64,000 nucleotides of DNA from JAHDCJ01 sp039028895. Lineage in GTDB: Bacteria > Bacteroidota > Bacteroidia > Chitinophagales > Saprospiraceae. The translations under genes and the position numbers were made by a program. Shown one piece after another: positions 51,596 through 61,493 of this stretch; position 1 is the stretch's first letter, and each line of letters starts with the position of its first letter. The stretch spans positions 14,947-78,946 of the forward strand of contig JBCCHF010000032.1 in the NCBI GenBank assembly GCA_039028895.1, given 5' to 3'. A model generated the notes under the pieces. It saw only the letters and a program-made list of their open reading frames with translations, was not told the origin of the DNA and searched no databases.

Positions 51596-52729
51596 TTATG
51601 GTCTAATGACGAAAAATCTTTCCGTTTTGAGGTGTTGACCGGTTTCGCTGATGAGTGAATAGAGGTACGTACCTTGATTGAATTGATAAAGGTCAATCGG
51701 TATAGTTTCGTCTCCGAAAATATTGATAGGTATTTCACTAACTGTTTTGCCCAGTATGTTGAACACTTTAATCTTGTATTCCCCGGAAGGGAGGCCATTA
51801 AAACTGATATTCAGAAAATCTGTTGCCGGATTGGGATAATGCGACATACTGAATTCTGGTATGTTTAATTCGTCGTTAGATACCGTCATTTGATCAACTT
51901 TCCACCAACCCATGCTATTGGTTACACCAGTTGGCTGTTCATTGACGCGAACTCTGAAAATTGGCTCTTTTGACACATCATTTAAAAAATTGTAATAAAC
52001 GAGTGTGTCGGGACCGATTCCATCAATTGGAAATGTATTGAGATTAACCCAACCAAAGAAAGGGTGTTTTACATCGACAATTGAATTGCGGTATTCATAT
52101 TCTTTTACCCTGATCACATCGAAAGTGCCAAAATGCGTCTGGAGTGTACCCCAGGCATCAGCTGTATCTCTTCGGATAATTGAAAAATCCATACGCATAC
52201 TGTCAAGGCTTGACGGATCGAATGGGAGATCGGCATCTTCAGGAATATCCGCTGCATCAATGGCAAGATGAAAGAAGCCATCATCAAAGCCATTAGAACC
52301 ATAGGTATAATCACTACGATGAGTTGTGATTGGTGGATCCATTCTTACGAAAACATCAAAATCTGCGAGTCCTGGTGTCGGTGAACCGAAAAAACCAAGT
52401 ACTTCGATCGAATCGTCGTGGACCTTGGCATAACCATCTCCTGAAAAGAAAGGAACGATTATATCAGCATCCGGAAAAGAGTCTGCTACCCCCCCTGTAG
52501 CGGCATTGAGGATATTATCGACCTGATAGCGATCTGTTTCCAAAAATTCAAAATACCAACTTTGCATGGATGCAGATGGATCGGTAATTAACGCATTCGG
52601 GAATGTGTCGACGGCAAAATATAGCTTATCTCCAGCTTCGGGGAAATGAGCATTTGTCATGGTAATCTGGGCTTTAGAAGCCACAGGTAAAAGGAGGACC
52701 AGCAATAAAAAAAGTAGATTATTCTTCAT
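51596..52729 (-). CDS. Secreted protein with type A T9SS sorting domain, copy 2
   Basis: The 377-residue protein has a signal peptide (MKNNLLFLLLVLLLPVASKAQ) and a C-terminal type A CTD (FSMSHYPNPATDFLNISF ... NQGTYLYSLISETGQ). It is a paralog of 46575-47708, with equal length and the shared ADIIVPFFSGDGY and VLGFFG motifs. The core function is unknown. It begins 38 bp after the ABC exporter stop on the same strand, so it may be the last gene of the efflux operon. Confidence 0.9.
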   Translation of the reverse strand: MKNNLLFLLLVLLLPVASKAQITMTNAHFPEAGDKLYFAVDTFPNALITDPSASMQSWYFEFLETDRYQVDNILNAATGGVADSFPDADIIVPFFSGDGYAKVHDDSIEVLGFFGSPTPGLADFDVFVRMDPPITTHRSDYTYGSNGFDDGFFHLAIDAADIPEDADLPFDPSSLDSMRMDFSIIRRDTADAWGTLQTHFGTFDVIRVKEYEYRNSIVDVKHPFFGWVNLNTFPIDGIGPDTLVYYNFLNDVSKEPIFRVRVNEQPTGVTNSMGWWKVDQMTVSNDELNIPEFSMSHYPNPATDFLNISFNGLPSGEYKIKVFNILGKTVSEIPINIFGDETIPIDLYQFNQGTYLYSLISETGQHLKTERFFVIRP

Positions 52730-52767
52730 ACCTGGTTTTTAGGATTTATGATTATATAGGATTGACA

Positions 52768-54582
52768 CTAAAATGCCTGCAGTTCCACTAGTTCCTTGTA
52801 AGGACCTGAGTTTCTAATGAGGCTTTCATGAGTTCCTCTTTCAATTATAGTGCCATCTTGTATTACAATAATTTCATCTGCGTGTTGTATAGTTGACAGT
52901 CTGTGCGCTATCACAATGGATGTTCTGTTTTCCGTCAATTTTAGCAAGGCTTTCTGCACCTGGCGCTCGGAAACTGCATCCAGGGAGGAGGTGGCTTCAT
53001 CCAAAATCAGGATATCCGGATTATTGAGAATTGCCCTGGCAATGGTAATTCGTTGACGCTCTCCCCCACTCAGTTTATCACCACGGTCACCAATAATCGT
53101 ATCATAACCTTTTTCAGTTGCCAAGATAAAGTCATGAGCATTTGCAATTTTCGCAGCCTCAATTAAACCTTCTTCCGTAGTCCCTTTTGTTCCGAAAAGG
53201 ATATTGTTTCTAATAGTGTCGTGGAACAAGATGGGCTGCTGCGTTACCATACCGATTAATGATCGAAGATCTGCCAGCTTGTATTTTTGAATATCAATTC
53301 CATCAATGAAAATTGCTCCTCCGGTCGGATCATGAAAACGAGGTATGAGGTCTACCAATGTGGACTTACCCCCACCCGATTCGCCTACAATGGCTATGGT
53401 TTTTCCCTTTGTGACAACCAGGTTGATACCTTTAAGCACTTCTGTATCATCTTCGTATTCAAATCTTACACTTTTGAATTCTATTTCTTTTTTGAATTCA
53501 AAAATTGGAATTGGATTCTCCGTTTCCATTATGGCATTTTCGGCATCCATCAACTCATCTACTCTTTCATTGGCAGCCATTCCCTTTTGAATGTTATAAA
53601 ACGCCGAGGAAAAAGCTTTGGAAGGATTGATGATTTGCTGAAACAGGCCAAGGAAAACAAAGAAGGTAGGTGCATCAAGTGCAGCATCGAAGACTAACTG
53701 TGAGCCATACCACAGCAATACCACAAATACGGAAATGCCTAAAAATTCTGATAAAGGAGAAGAAAGATCTTTTCGCCACATCAGTTTATTCATGGTCTTC
53801 CGGTAAGATTGGTTATGCTCATCAAAGTTAGCTTCATGACTTTGGTAGGCATTAAAAGCTTTTACGATCCGTAAGCCGGCCAGGGTTTCATCGAGGGCAC
53901 TCATCATTCTGCCCAGTCTGGTTTGAGCATGCTTGGAACGACGCTTTAAGGTCCTCCCGATTTGTCCGATGATTATTCCTGTAAACATTAAAAGTCCAAA
54001 TACAAAAAATGTCAGCTTGACATTAATCATCAACATTGCCCCAAGGGCAAAAAGGATCATCAGAGGTTCACGGAACAAAGTCTGCAACATGTTCAGAATA
54101 CTGATCTCGATCTCATGAAGGTCGGAGGTCATTCGGGCCATTAGGTCACCCTTTCTCTTCTCGGAAAACCAGCCGACCGGAAGTTTTAATAATTTGGAAA
54201 ATAGTTGTTGCCTCAGCTGGTAGATTATCCCGTTCCTAACGGGCGTTAAAACAAATGTTGCCAGGTATCTGAACAAGTTCTTGAGAAAGAAAACCAGGAT
54301 GATGATCAGGCATACAATTGTTAGCGCCCTTGTTTTTCCATTTTCAGCAACAAATCCCTGGAACTGGTACTTCATCCATTCAATCGAGCCATTAATAGTA
54401 GCAACAAATTCCACAGGAGCTTCAATCGCTTCTTGCTGATCAAAAAGAATCGTAAGGAAAGGCCACAACAAAGCAATAGACAGAGTAGAGAACAACGCTG
54501 TTAACAAATAAAACAGGATGCTCAACCCTACCTTCGATTTGTAGAACCGCAGGTATTTGAGTAGTCGCAAGAAACTCCGCAT
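52768..54582 (-). CDS. MsbA-type ABC exporter (fused TM and ATPase)
   Basis: The 604-residue protein has a six-helix exporter domain followed by an ATPase with Walker A GESGGGKSTLVDL, signature LSGGERQRITIARA and Walker B ILILDEATSSLD. MsbA-type transporters flip lipids or export hydrophobic compounds across the inner membrane. The frame extends to 54699, overlapping the upstream gene, but the ATG at 54582 (MRSFLRLLKYLRFY) gives the usual N-terminus and a 43-bp gap after the RND gene. The A-loop reads FEYEDDTEVLKGINL. Confidence 0.92.
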   Translation of the reverse strand: MRSFLRLLKYLRFYKSKVGLSILFYLLTALFSTLSIALLWPFLTILFDQQEAIEAPVEFVATINGSIEWMKYQFQGFVAENGKTRALTIVCLIIILVFFLKNLFRYLATFVLTPVRNGIIYQLRQQLFSKLLKLPVGWFSEKRKGDLMARMTSDLHEIEISILNMLQTLFREPLMILFALGAMLMINVKLTFFVFGLLMFTGIIIGQIGRTLKRRSKHAQTRLGRMMSALDETLAGLRIVKAFNAYQSHEANFDEHNQSYRKTMNKLMWRKDLSSPLSEFLGISVFVVLLWYGSQLVFDAALDAPTFFVFLGLFQQIINPSKAFSSAFYNIQKGMAANERVDELMDAENAIMETENPIPIFEFKKEIEFKSVRFEYEDDTEVLKGINLVVTKGKTIAIVGESGGGKSTLVDLIPRFHDPTGGAIFIDGIDIQKYKLADLRSLIGMVTQQPILFHDTIRNNILFGTKGTTEEGLIEAAKIANAHDFILATEKGYDTIIGDRGDKLSGGERQRITIARAILNNPDILILDEATSSLDAVSERQVQKALLKLTENRTSIVIAHRLSTIQHADEIIVIQDGTIIERGTHESLIRNSGPYKELVELQAF

Positions 54583-54625
54583 GATGAGCGAAGTTACGGA
54601 AGTTCGCTGAACCGGGAAAAAGAAA

Positions 54626-57600
54626 TTACACTCCTGCCGCTTCTTGTTCCCGGGGATCATTGGCTTCAGTCGGATCCCACACTGGCGGTGCAATACCAAA
54701 TATGCCCATAACCCACCGTGTAGCTTTAAAGAATAGCCAATACATTACCGGTACAACTACAAGCGTCAGGAACGTGGCAAAAGCCAATCCGTAAATTACG
54801 GTCCAGGCCATTGTACCCCAGAAGGCAACATTATCACCACCGATAAAAATCCTTGGATTAAGCTCAGTAATAAAGGTTTGGAAATTGAAATTAAAGCCAA
54901 TAGCGAGGGGTATCAACCCTAGAATTGTCGTAATCGCAGTAAGCAATACCGGCCTTAACCTGATTTTCCCACCTATTACAATAGATTCCTTAATATGTTC
55001 ATCCGGCAATTCCTGCCCTTCAACCAGACCTAGCTCCTTTCGTTTTCGATTTCGTGTAAGATTGATATAATCAATAAGTACAATAGCATTATTCACCACT
55101 ACCCCAGCGAGGGAGATGATACCCACACCGGTCATGATAACAATAAAGTCCATGCCTGTGATCACATAACCAAACAACACACCAATAAGACTAAAAAATA
55201 CCGAAAGGATAATGATAAACGGGGCAACGATTGAATTGAACTGGGCCACCAATATGAAGAAAATTGTAAAAATCGCGATTGAAAATGCCCGATTCAGAAA
55301 TTCCATATCCTTGGCTTGTTCTTGTTGCTCGCCTGTAAACTCCCATCGATATCCGGTTGGTAATTCATAATCTTCCATTGCTGTAGTAAGATCAGAGATG
55401 ATCTCATTGGCATTGTACCCTTGTAATACATTCGAGTAAACGGTGATTACCTTGTCCAGATTTTTTCTTTTTACTGAAGTATAGGTTGAGGTATATTCTA
55501 CATCAGCAACAGCTGAAATCGGAATTTCCATTAAATCACCTGTTGACTCACTTCTGAAAAGAATTTTCTGGCTTAACAGTGAATTGACGTCATTCCTGTA
55601 TTTCGGATGTAGTCTTACCTGGATCGGGTACTCGTCTTCACCCAGCTTATATTTTGATGCTTCCGAGCCATAAAGTGCGGTTCTGAGTGTCGAGGCGATA
55701 GTTCTGGTCGCCATGCCATAGCGTCGGGCAGCTTCACGATCAATTTCGACTATCAACTCAGGTTTCCCCAATTTGACATCTGGTTTCAACTCTTCAATAC
55801 CCGGAACATTCTGTTGATTGAGATAATCAATTACTTCTCCTGACAACTCAGAAAGTACATTGATATCCTCTCCTGTCAATTCCAGGTTAATCGGCTTTCC
55901 GGTGGCCGGACCATCTGCATTTTTATCAACAGCGATGACAACACCAGGATAGCCTTTTACAGCTTTGCGGATATCTTCCATAACATCATAGGTTGAAATA
56001 TCACCTCTTTCAGTTGATGGTAAAAACGATACAGTGATTCTGGCTTTATGCGGCGTAAGGCCTGGTTCTGGCGGTGCATTCGGATCTGAAGTACCTTCTC
56101 CGATCTGTGTCAAGACAGCATCCACAATGTGGCTGATGGGTTTAACAACCTCGTTAACCTGCTCTTCCACTTCCTTGACCAACTCATTCGTCACCGAGAT
56201 ATCAGTACCAATTGGCATTTCAACAAAGACATTGATATATGCCGGATCAGGAGCCGGGAAATACTCGACTTTTGGAGAGGATACCGAAAATAGGAAAAAG
56301 GCTAAAAAGAGTAGGCCAAAAGTACCGATGAATGTTATCAGTGGCATTGGTCCGTGTAGGACTACCCTGATGAATCCGTCGTATGCCCTTTCAAGTATTG
56401 GCAAAAGAACAGCCTGAAAGTAACGTGATGCAGGGCCAAAAAGGAAGTATACGACAAAAGTACCAAGGGTCAAAATCAACATGGCATTTCTCAACCACAT
56501 TACACCAGCTATATGGCCAAATATCCCGATACCGATCATTACCGACAACGCGATAATCACATTTCGATTAGATTTTGCTTTACTTGCTTCAGCATCCGGA
56601 TTTTCGACCTTCATCAATAGAGAAGTGAGTACAGGATTGATGACAAGAGCAACAAACAGGGAAGACGTTAGTACAATAATCAGTGTAATGGGCATGTACT
56701 TCATGAAACTCCCCATGATACCGGGCCAAAATGCCAAAGGCAGAAATGCTGCCAGGGTTGTTGCTGTAGATGCTATGATCGGCAAGGCGACTTCACCGGT
56801 GCCACTTTTCGATGCATCCTTACCAGTATACCCTTCTTGTCGATATCGATAAATATTTTCAACTACCACAATGGCATTATCTACCAATAGACCCAGTGCC
56901 AAAATGAGTGAAAAGAGCACAACAACATTCATAGTGACACTTGTGAGGCTCAAAAACAGGATACCTGTCAACATGGATAACGGTATGGCGATACCTACAA
57001 AAAGTGAATTCCTGAATCCGAGGAAAAACAGCAGCACAAGAACCACCAGGATCACTCCGGAAATAATACTGTTTTCAAGATCAGCCACCTGTGTTCTTGT
57101 ATAGACAGATTGATCATTGAAAAGGGTGACTTTTAGGTTTTCAGGGAATATCTCAGCCCTTGCATTGTCAACAATAGTCTCAATTTTCGAGGCGGCTTCC
57201 AACAAGTTGTAGCCTGAACGTTTGATAACGTCTACCGAAACAACCGGGTATCCGTCAGAACGGGCATAACTTGTTCGGTCTTCGTAACCGAAAGTTACTT
57301 CTGCGATATCGCGCAGGTATATTGGGTTTTGGTTCTCACTTTTTACGATGATATTCCTTATGGACTCAATATTCTTGAATTCACCCACGACCCTAATTGC
57401 GCGTTTGAAGTCGTTAGTCGTTATCTCACCACCTGACAGTGTAATATTTTCTTCCTGGATAGCTTGTTCAACCTGGTAGAATGTGATACGAGAAGATTGC
57501 ATGGCAGGCAGATCGAGGTCGATTTTGACTTCTCTTTCCAGAGCGCCTTTAATTTCACCTTCTGATATCTCGGGCAATTCTTCAACTTCATCTTGTAAGT

Positions 57601-58108
57601 ACTCAGCATATTCCCTTAGCTCATCAACGCTGAAATTCCCCGAAAGGTTAATAGAAACGATCGGGAAATCGGCCAGGTTGATATCCTTAATGTCCGGTTC
57701 TGCTGGCAGGTCGTTTGGTAATTCCTGTTTGGCTTTGTCTACTGCGTCTTTAATCTCCCTGAATGCCTGTTCTACGGTAATATCAGTACTAAATTCGGCA
57801 ATGATGCTGGAGAAATCCTGCATCGATGTAGAAGTAATATCATCGATACCTGAGATCGTTTTGAGTTCTTTCTCTATTGGTCGGGTGACCAGGTTTTCGA
57901 TATCTTTAGCCGAGTTACCGGGATAAGGGGTATTGATCAGGATGGTAGGAATAACCACCTCGGGGTATTGCTCTTTAGGCATACTGACATAAGCAATACG
58001 ACCAAACACGACCACCATTGCGGTAAGCAACAAAACACTAATTGCATTGTCAACCGCAAGAGATGTGATCCCAAACTCGCGGTAGATACTTTTCTTTTTT
58101 ACACTCAT
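54626..58108 (-). CDS. RND efflux permease (HAE1/AcrB type)
   Basis: The 1160-residue inner-membrane pump has the standard 12-helix, two large periplasmic-loop layout. The proton-relay Asp lies in LALGLLVDNAIVVVENIYRY (TM4). It is longer than AcrB because of an extra segment after TM6 (residues about 500-570), which contains two additional hydrophobic helices (IIALSVMIGIGIFGHIAGV and AMLILTLGTFVVYFLFG). Such long RND pumps are common in Bacteroidota. It forms a tripartite drug or metabolite efflux system with the adaptor and TolC-like genes upstream (spacers of 22 and 38 bp). Confidence 0.95.
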   Translation of the reverse strand: MSVKKKSIYREFGITSLAVDNAISVLLLTAMVVVFGRIAYVSMPKEQYPEVVIPTILINTPYPGNSAKDIENLVTRPIEKELKTISGIDDITSTSMQDFSSIIAEFSTDITVEQAFREIKDAVDKAKQELPNDLPAEPDIKDINLADFPIVSINLSGNFSVDELREYAEYLQDEVEELPEISEGEIKGALEREVKIDLDLPAMQSSRITFYQVEQAIQEENITLSGGEITTNDFKRAIRVVGEFKNIESIRNIIVKSENQNPIYLRDIAEVTFGYEDRTSYARSDGYPVVSVDVIKRSGYNLLEAASKIETIVDNARAEIFPENLKVTLFNDQSVYTRTQVADLENSIISGVILVVLVLLFFLGFRNSLFVGIAIPLSMLTGILFLSLTSVTMNVVVLFSLILALGLLVDNAIVVVENIYRYRQEGYTGKDASKSGTGEVALPIIASTATTLAAFLPLAFWPGIMGSFMKYMPITLIIVLTSSLFVALVINPVLTSLLMKVENPDAEASKAKSNRNVIIALSVMIGIGIFGHIAGVMWLRNAMLILTLGTFVVYFLFGPASRYFQAVLLPILERAYDGFIRVVLHGPMPLITFIGTFGLLFLAFFLFSVSSPKVEYFPAPDPAYINVFVEMPIGTDISVTNELVKEVEEQVNEVVKPISHIVDAVLTQIGEGTSDPNAPPEPGLTPHKARITVSFLPSTERGDISTYDVMEDIRKAVKGYPGVVIAVDKNADGPATGKPINLELTGEDINVLSELSGEVIDYLNQQNVPGIEELKPDVKLGKPELIVEIDREAARRYGMATRTIASTLRTALYGSEASKYKLGEDEYPIQVRLHPKYRNDVNSLLSQKILFRSESTGDLMEIPISAVADVEYTSTYTSVKRKNLDKVITVYSNVLQGYNANEIISDLTTAMEDYELPTGYRWEFTGEQQEQAKDMEFLNRAFSIAIFTIFFILVAQFNSIVAPFIIILSVFFSLIGVLFGYVITGMDFIVIMTGVGIISLAGVVVNNAIVLIDYINLTRNRKRKELGLVEGQELPDEHIKESIVIGGKIRLRPVLLTAITTILGLIPLAIGFNFNFQTFITELNPRIFIGGDNVAFWGTMAWTVIYGLAFATFLTLVVVPVMYWLFFKATRWVMGIFGIAPPVWDPTEANDPREQEAAGV

Positions 58109-58130
58109 TCGTTACCCAATGGGCTTTATT

Positions 58131-59297
58131 TTATTGCAAATTCTGGGATATCTGGATCTGTAGGCCTTCGCCGTCGGAAAGGTCACGCGAACCTTTAACC
58201 ACTATAGATTCTTCACCTGTGAGGCCATCGACTATTACGGTTTCGCCATTATAACTTTTACCAGTTTCGATCAAAACCCGTTTTCCTACTTTATGTTCGG
58301 GGCCTTCTTCAACAAGGAATACGAAATCGCGCCCCCCAAGATCTTGCTGGATCAATTCGGTTGGTAAAACCAGAGCTTCTTTTGCTTCATAATCCTTGAC
58401 AAACATCGTAGCCAACAGGTTGGGTTTTATTTCTCCACCAGGATTAGGCAGTGTCACTTCCACCTTGAATGTCCTGTTTTGTGGATTGACGGTCCTGCCA
58501 ATCATACTGACTTTTGCATCTCTGTCAATATCCAGGGCAGGCACAGTGATTCTCACCATTTGGCCTTCACGCACATTTCTTAAATACGTTTCTGAAACAT
58601 CTGCTACTACCTTCACCTTACTTAGTCCGAGGATATGTACTATGGGTGTTCCTGGGCCAGCCAATTCACCTTCCTTCAAGAATACCCTTTCCACGGTTCC
58701 GGACAAGGGAGCGTAGACATTGGCCTTGGATCTTTGTACGTTTAAGGTTTCCAGTTTCTTCTCAAGCTGCTCAACCTGGTTTTTGGCCTGTACGTATTGG
58801 ACTTCAGTACCAATATTCTGATCCCAAAGGCGTTTTTGGCGATCATACAGGTCGCGAGCCAAAGAGAGTGAGGTATTGAGTTCTTCTTCAGATTTATCAA
58901 TGGCTTCGGTATCTGTTTTGGCAATCAGCTGCCCTTTTCTGACCTTCGAACCTTCATCGACTGTTAGTCGAAGAATTCTCCCTCCCATTTCGCTACTGGC
59001 ATTGACACCTTTGAATGCTCTGACCGCGCCTTGAATTTCGACATATGATTCGAAATCTTTTTTGGTGATCGGCATTGCAGTAACCAGTCTTAGTTTTACT
59101 TCTTTTTCTGTTGTGTCAAGCTGAGCGATCTCACCTTCGAGTGTCTCGATTTCTGTTTGGAGCGTCTTCAGCTCTTCTTTCTTTTCAGCGAGCGCTTTCA
59201 ACTTGTCGACAAGATTGTCGGATGCCATTTCCTTATCAGGTGCCCCACATGAAGCGGCGAAGACAAGTATAACGAAAGCAAAAAGGATATTTTTCAT
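58131..59297 (-). CDS. RND efflux periplasmic adaptor subunit (lipoprotein)
   Basis: The 388-residue membrane-fusion protein has a lipobox (AASC, Cys17), an early coiled-coil helix (LKALAEKKEELKTLQTEIETLEGEIAQL), a second hairpin in the middle, and the lipoyl halves GRILRLTVDEGSKVRKGQLIAKTD and VYAPLSGTVERVFLKEGELAGPGTPI, then beta-barrel and membrane-proximal domains. It links the RND pump to the TolC-like channel. The extra N-terminal coiled coil before the lipoyl domain is a little unusual. Confidence 0.94.
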   Translation of the reverse strand: MKNILFAFVILVFAASCGAPDKEMASDNLVDKLKALAEKKEELKTLQTEIETLEGEIAQLDTTEKEVKLRLVTAMPITKKDFESYVEIQGAVRAFKGVNASSEMGGRILRLTVDEGSKVRKGQLIAKTDTEAIDKSEEELNTSLSLARDLYDRQKRLWDQNIGTEVQYVQAKNQVEQLEKKLETLNVQRSKANVYAPLSGTVERVFLKEGELAGPGTPIVHILGLSKVKVVADVSETYLRNVREGQMVRITVPALDIDRDAKVSMIGRTVNPQNRTFKVEVTLPNPGGEIKPNLLATMFVKDYEAKEALVLPTELIQQDLGGRDFVFLVEEGPEHKVGKRVLIETGKSYNGETVIVDGLTGEESIVVKGSRDLSDGEGLQIQISQNLQ

Positions 59298-59335
59298 GAT
59301 ATTTCTTTTCTTGAATTTCTTAATATGGGGCTCAT

Positions 59336-60649
59336 TTATCTACCAACCGCCTGGTCAAGCCTCATTTTTGCCAATAACAAATCGTATAAAGCATTATTAT
59401 AATTAGCCTGTGATTGGTAGAGGCTTTGTTCGGCTTGGGTAACTTCAATACTTGACCCAACACCTTCCTGGTACTTGATTTTTGTGGTATCGTATATCTT
59501 TTGGGCAAGATTCAGACTTCTTTCAGTTGCTTCCAGTGACTCGACGGCATTGCGATAATCTACTCTTGCATTTTTTATCTGGAGAACTATGGCTCTCTCC
59601 ACCTCTTCCTTCTGTAGTTTGATTTTCTCGTAATTCACCTGTGCCCGGGCTACCGAATTCTTTTTCTGAAATCCATCAAATATTGGAATAGAGATTTGAA
59701 ATCCAATGAAAGCAGAGTTGAGCCAAACGCCATTCTTGATGATCCGATTGCCTTCGAGGTATTGTCCGTATTCCGCGAAAGCGTATAAATTTGGATAGTG
59801 ACCTGCTCTGATCCGCTTTATATTTAATTCATTGAGTACAAGTTGCTTGTCAAATACTTCTAACTCTCGACGCATACTGTAATCCAGATTTCCTTCCGGA
59901 ATGATTACACTCAGTGCGTCTTGTTTTAAAGTTTCGATATTATCAGTTAGCACAATGTCATCATTCATGGGGTACCCCATTTGAAATTTCAGAACATTGA
60001 GCAGGACTGCTTTTTGCTCCGTTAACTTTTTGAGGTCAACACCTAGATTGGAAAGTGAGAGTTCGAGGCGGTCAACATCCAGTTGTTCTACAAACCCGTT
60101 TTCATAAAGCTGTTGAGTCTCGTAAAGTGTTTTTTCGAGGTTAGTAATATTCTTCTGCAAAGTTTCTTCTGTGATCTGGATGATGAACGTTGCTACATAA
60201 GCGTCTCGAACATTATTGGATACCTGTTGGTGAGAAAGATTTAGTTGCTTTTGCGTGAGTTCTTTCAGTTCTTTAGCCGCTTTAAGACCAACGATGTATG
60301 AAAAATCGAATACCAGGGAAGACATGGACAGACCACCTGCAAAATTATTTTTTGCCCCGAAAGCTACTTTTATCGTTTCTGATTCCGGGTCAAAAAAGTC
60401 AATAGGTACAAGACTTTCTTTCAATTTCAGGTAATGATTATAGGTAATTTCACCACTTAACTGTGGTATGCCTATTGCGGCAGTTTCACGAATCTGGAAT
60501 CGCGCATCTTCAACATTCAGCTGAGCGCTTCTAATATCATTATGATTCCTTTGTGCGTATTCTATGGCCTCCTGTAAAGTGAAGGATTCCTGCGCCAAGC
60601 TCATTGTTGAAGCAGCCAGGAAAAGGATTATGCAGGACAGATATTTCAT
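59336..60649 (-). CDS. TolC family outer-membrane efflux channel
   Basis: The 437-residue protein has a signal peptide (MKYLSCIILFLAASTMSLAQ) and two homologous halves of long alpha-helices with QAEQSLYQSQANYNNALYDLLLAK near the C-terminus, typical of OEP/TolC. It is the outer-membrane exit duct of the tripartite pump. Its start overlaps the tetR stop by 4 bp, so the two are translationally coupled. Confidence 0.95.
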   Translation of the reverse strand: MKYLSCIILFLAASTMSLAQESFTLQEAIEYAQRNHNDIRSAQLNVEDARFQIRETAAIGIPQLSGEITYNHYLKLKESLVPIDFFDPESETIKVAFGAKNNFAGGLSMSSLVFDFSYIVGLKAAKELKELTQKQLNLSHQQVSNNVRDAYVATFIIQITEETLQKNITNLEKTLYETQQLYENGFVEQLDVDRLELSLSNLGVDLKKLTEQKAVLLNVLKFQMGYPMNDDIVLTDNIETLKQDALSVIIPEGNLDYSMRRELEVFDKQLVLNELNIKRIRAGHYPNLYAFAEYGQYLEGNRIIKNGVWLNSAFIGFQISIPIFDGFQKKNSVARAQVNYEKIKLQKEEVERAIVLQIKNARVDYRNAVESLEATERSLNLAQKIYDTTKIKYQEGVGSSIEVTQAEQSLYQSQANYNNALYDLLLAKMRLDQAVGR

Positions 60650-61263
60650 GAATTTTCTTTTTGAGCTTGTTGATAACGTTCCAATACTTTGAGTCCTTCA
60701 ACTGTAGCCAACCCGCGAATATGGTAGTGTATGTATGATTGATGTAATTCTCCCGGGTTGTATTCTGGAAAGGGGAAATAAAAATCGTCGAGAATAACTT
60801 CCGACATACCCATGTATAATTTTGTAATTACATCTGGGTTGATATCATTCCGATAAAGGCCTTCCGCCATTCCTTTTTTGATATTATTGAGAATCATGTT
60901 GTGGGCATATTCTCGCCTAAATTCCTCAATGATGTTCCATGCTGGCCTGTAATACTTCCTGAGATCATAGACTGCTGAAGGATGCGTTTTTTGTAGCATC
61001 CTATTCCAGTGAAGTGATAACTGAACCATTTCATCTATCGCATTTTTCGCGTTTTCCTGGATAAACTGCAGATCCTGTGTTTCTTCAAAGATGTATGACC
61101 TAACCACTTTACTGATCAGCTCGTCTTTATTTTCAACGTATTGATACAGGGTTTTTTTAGATATCCCAAGATGCCTTGAAATATCGTTCATCGTTACAGA
61201 TTTGAATCCAAACCGCAGGAACAATTCTTTTGTTTTGAGGACTATTTTATTTGATTCGGTCAA
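60646..61263 (-). CDS. TetR/AcrR family transcriptional regulator
   Basis: The N-terminal helix-turn-helix is clear: KTKELFLRFGFKSVTMNDISRHLGISKKTLYQYVENKDEL. The C-terminal domain is helical and ligand-binding type. The open frame runs up to an ATG at 61350, but that ATG lies inside a full-consensus promoter (61320-61351). Translation must therefore start later; a TTG at 61263 gives MTESNKIVLKTKELF, a normal TetR N-terminus, and a 205-residue protein. It probably represses its own operon (tolC-adaptor-RND-ABC) and releases on ligand binding. Confidence 0.88.
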   Translation of the reverse strand: MTESNKIVLKTKELFLRFGFKSVTMNDISRHLGISKKTLYQYVENKDELISKVVRSYIFEETQDLQFIQENAKNAIDEMVQLSLHWNRMLQKTHPSAVYDLRKYYRPAWNIIEEFRREYAHNMILNNIKKGMAEGLYRNDINPDVITKLYMGMSEVILDDFYFPFPEYNPGELHQSYIHYHIRGLATVEGLKVLERYQQAQKENS

Positions 61264-61319
61264 AATATTGCGGCTTTTAAATTGAACTTGAATATGATTG
61301 GGTTTACCCAAAACGGATA

Positions 61320-61351
61320 CAAAACTATTAGAAAAAACGATGGAAACCAAA
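61320..61351 (-). promoter_or_regulatory. tetR-efflux operon promoter, full consensus
   Basis: On the minus strand TTTG (61351-61348), a 20-bp spacer and TAGTTTTG (61327-61320) match the Bacteroidota consensus exactly. Initiation near 61313 rules out translation from the ATG at 61350. Confidence 0.75.
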
Positions 61352-61375
61352 GAAAGTTTAAAAGTTTCCTGAGTT

Positions 61376-61385
61376 TTAACGTTAA
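61376..61385. promoter_or_regulatory. Palindrome, candidate TetR operator
   Basis: TTAACGTTAA is a perfect 10-bp palindrome in an A/T-rich setting, 25 bp upstream of the tetR promoter -33 element. TetR regulators bind such palindromes, but the site is short and not between the promoter elements. Confidence 0.3.
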
Positions 61386-61493
61386 TGTAAAATTTAATTT
61401 ACCAGCCTCGATTTTATTGGTTTTAGATGACTATCTTGAGGGGCTTTTTATATTTTCCGAAAAGGTAGTTTAGACAAAATTCCGTATCCAGAA

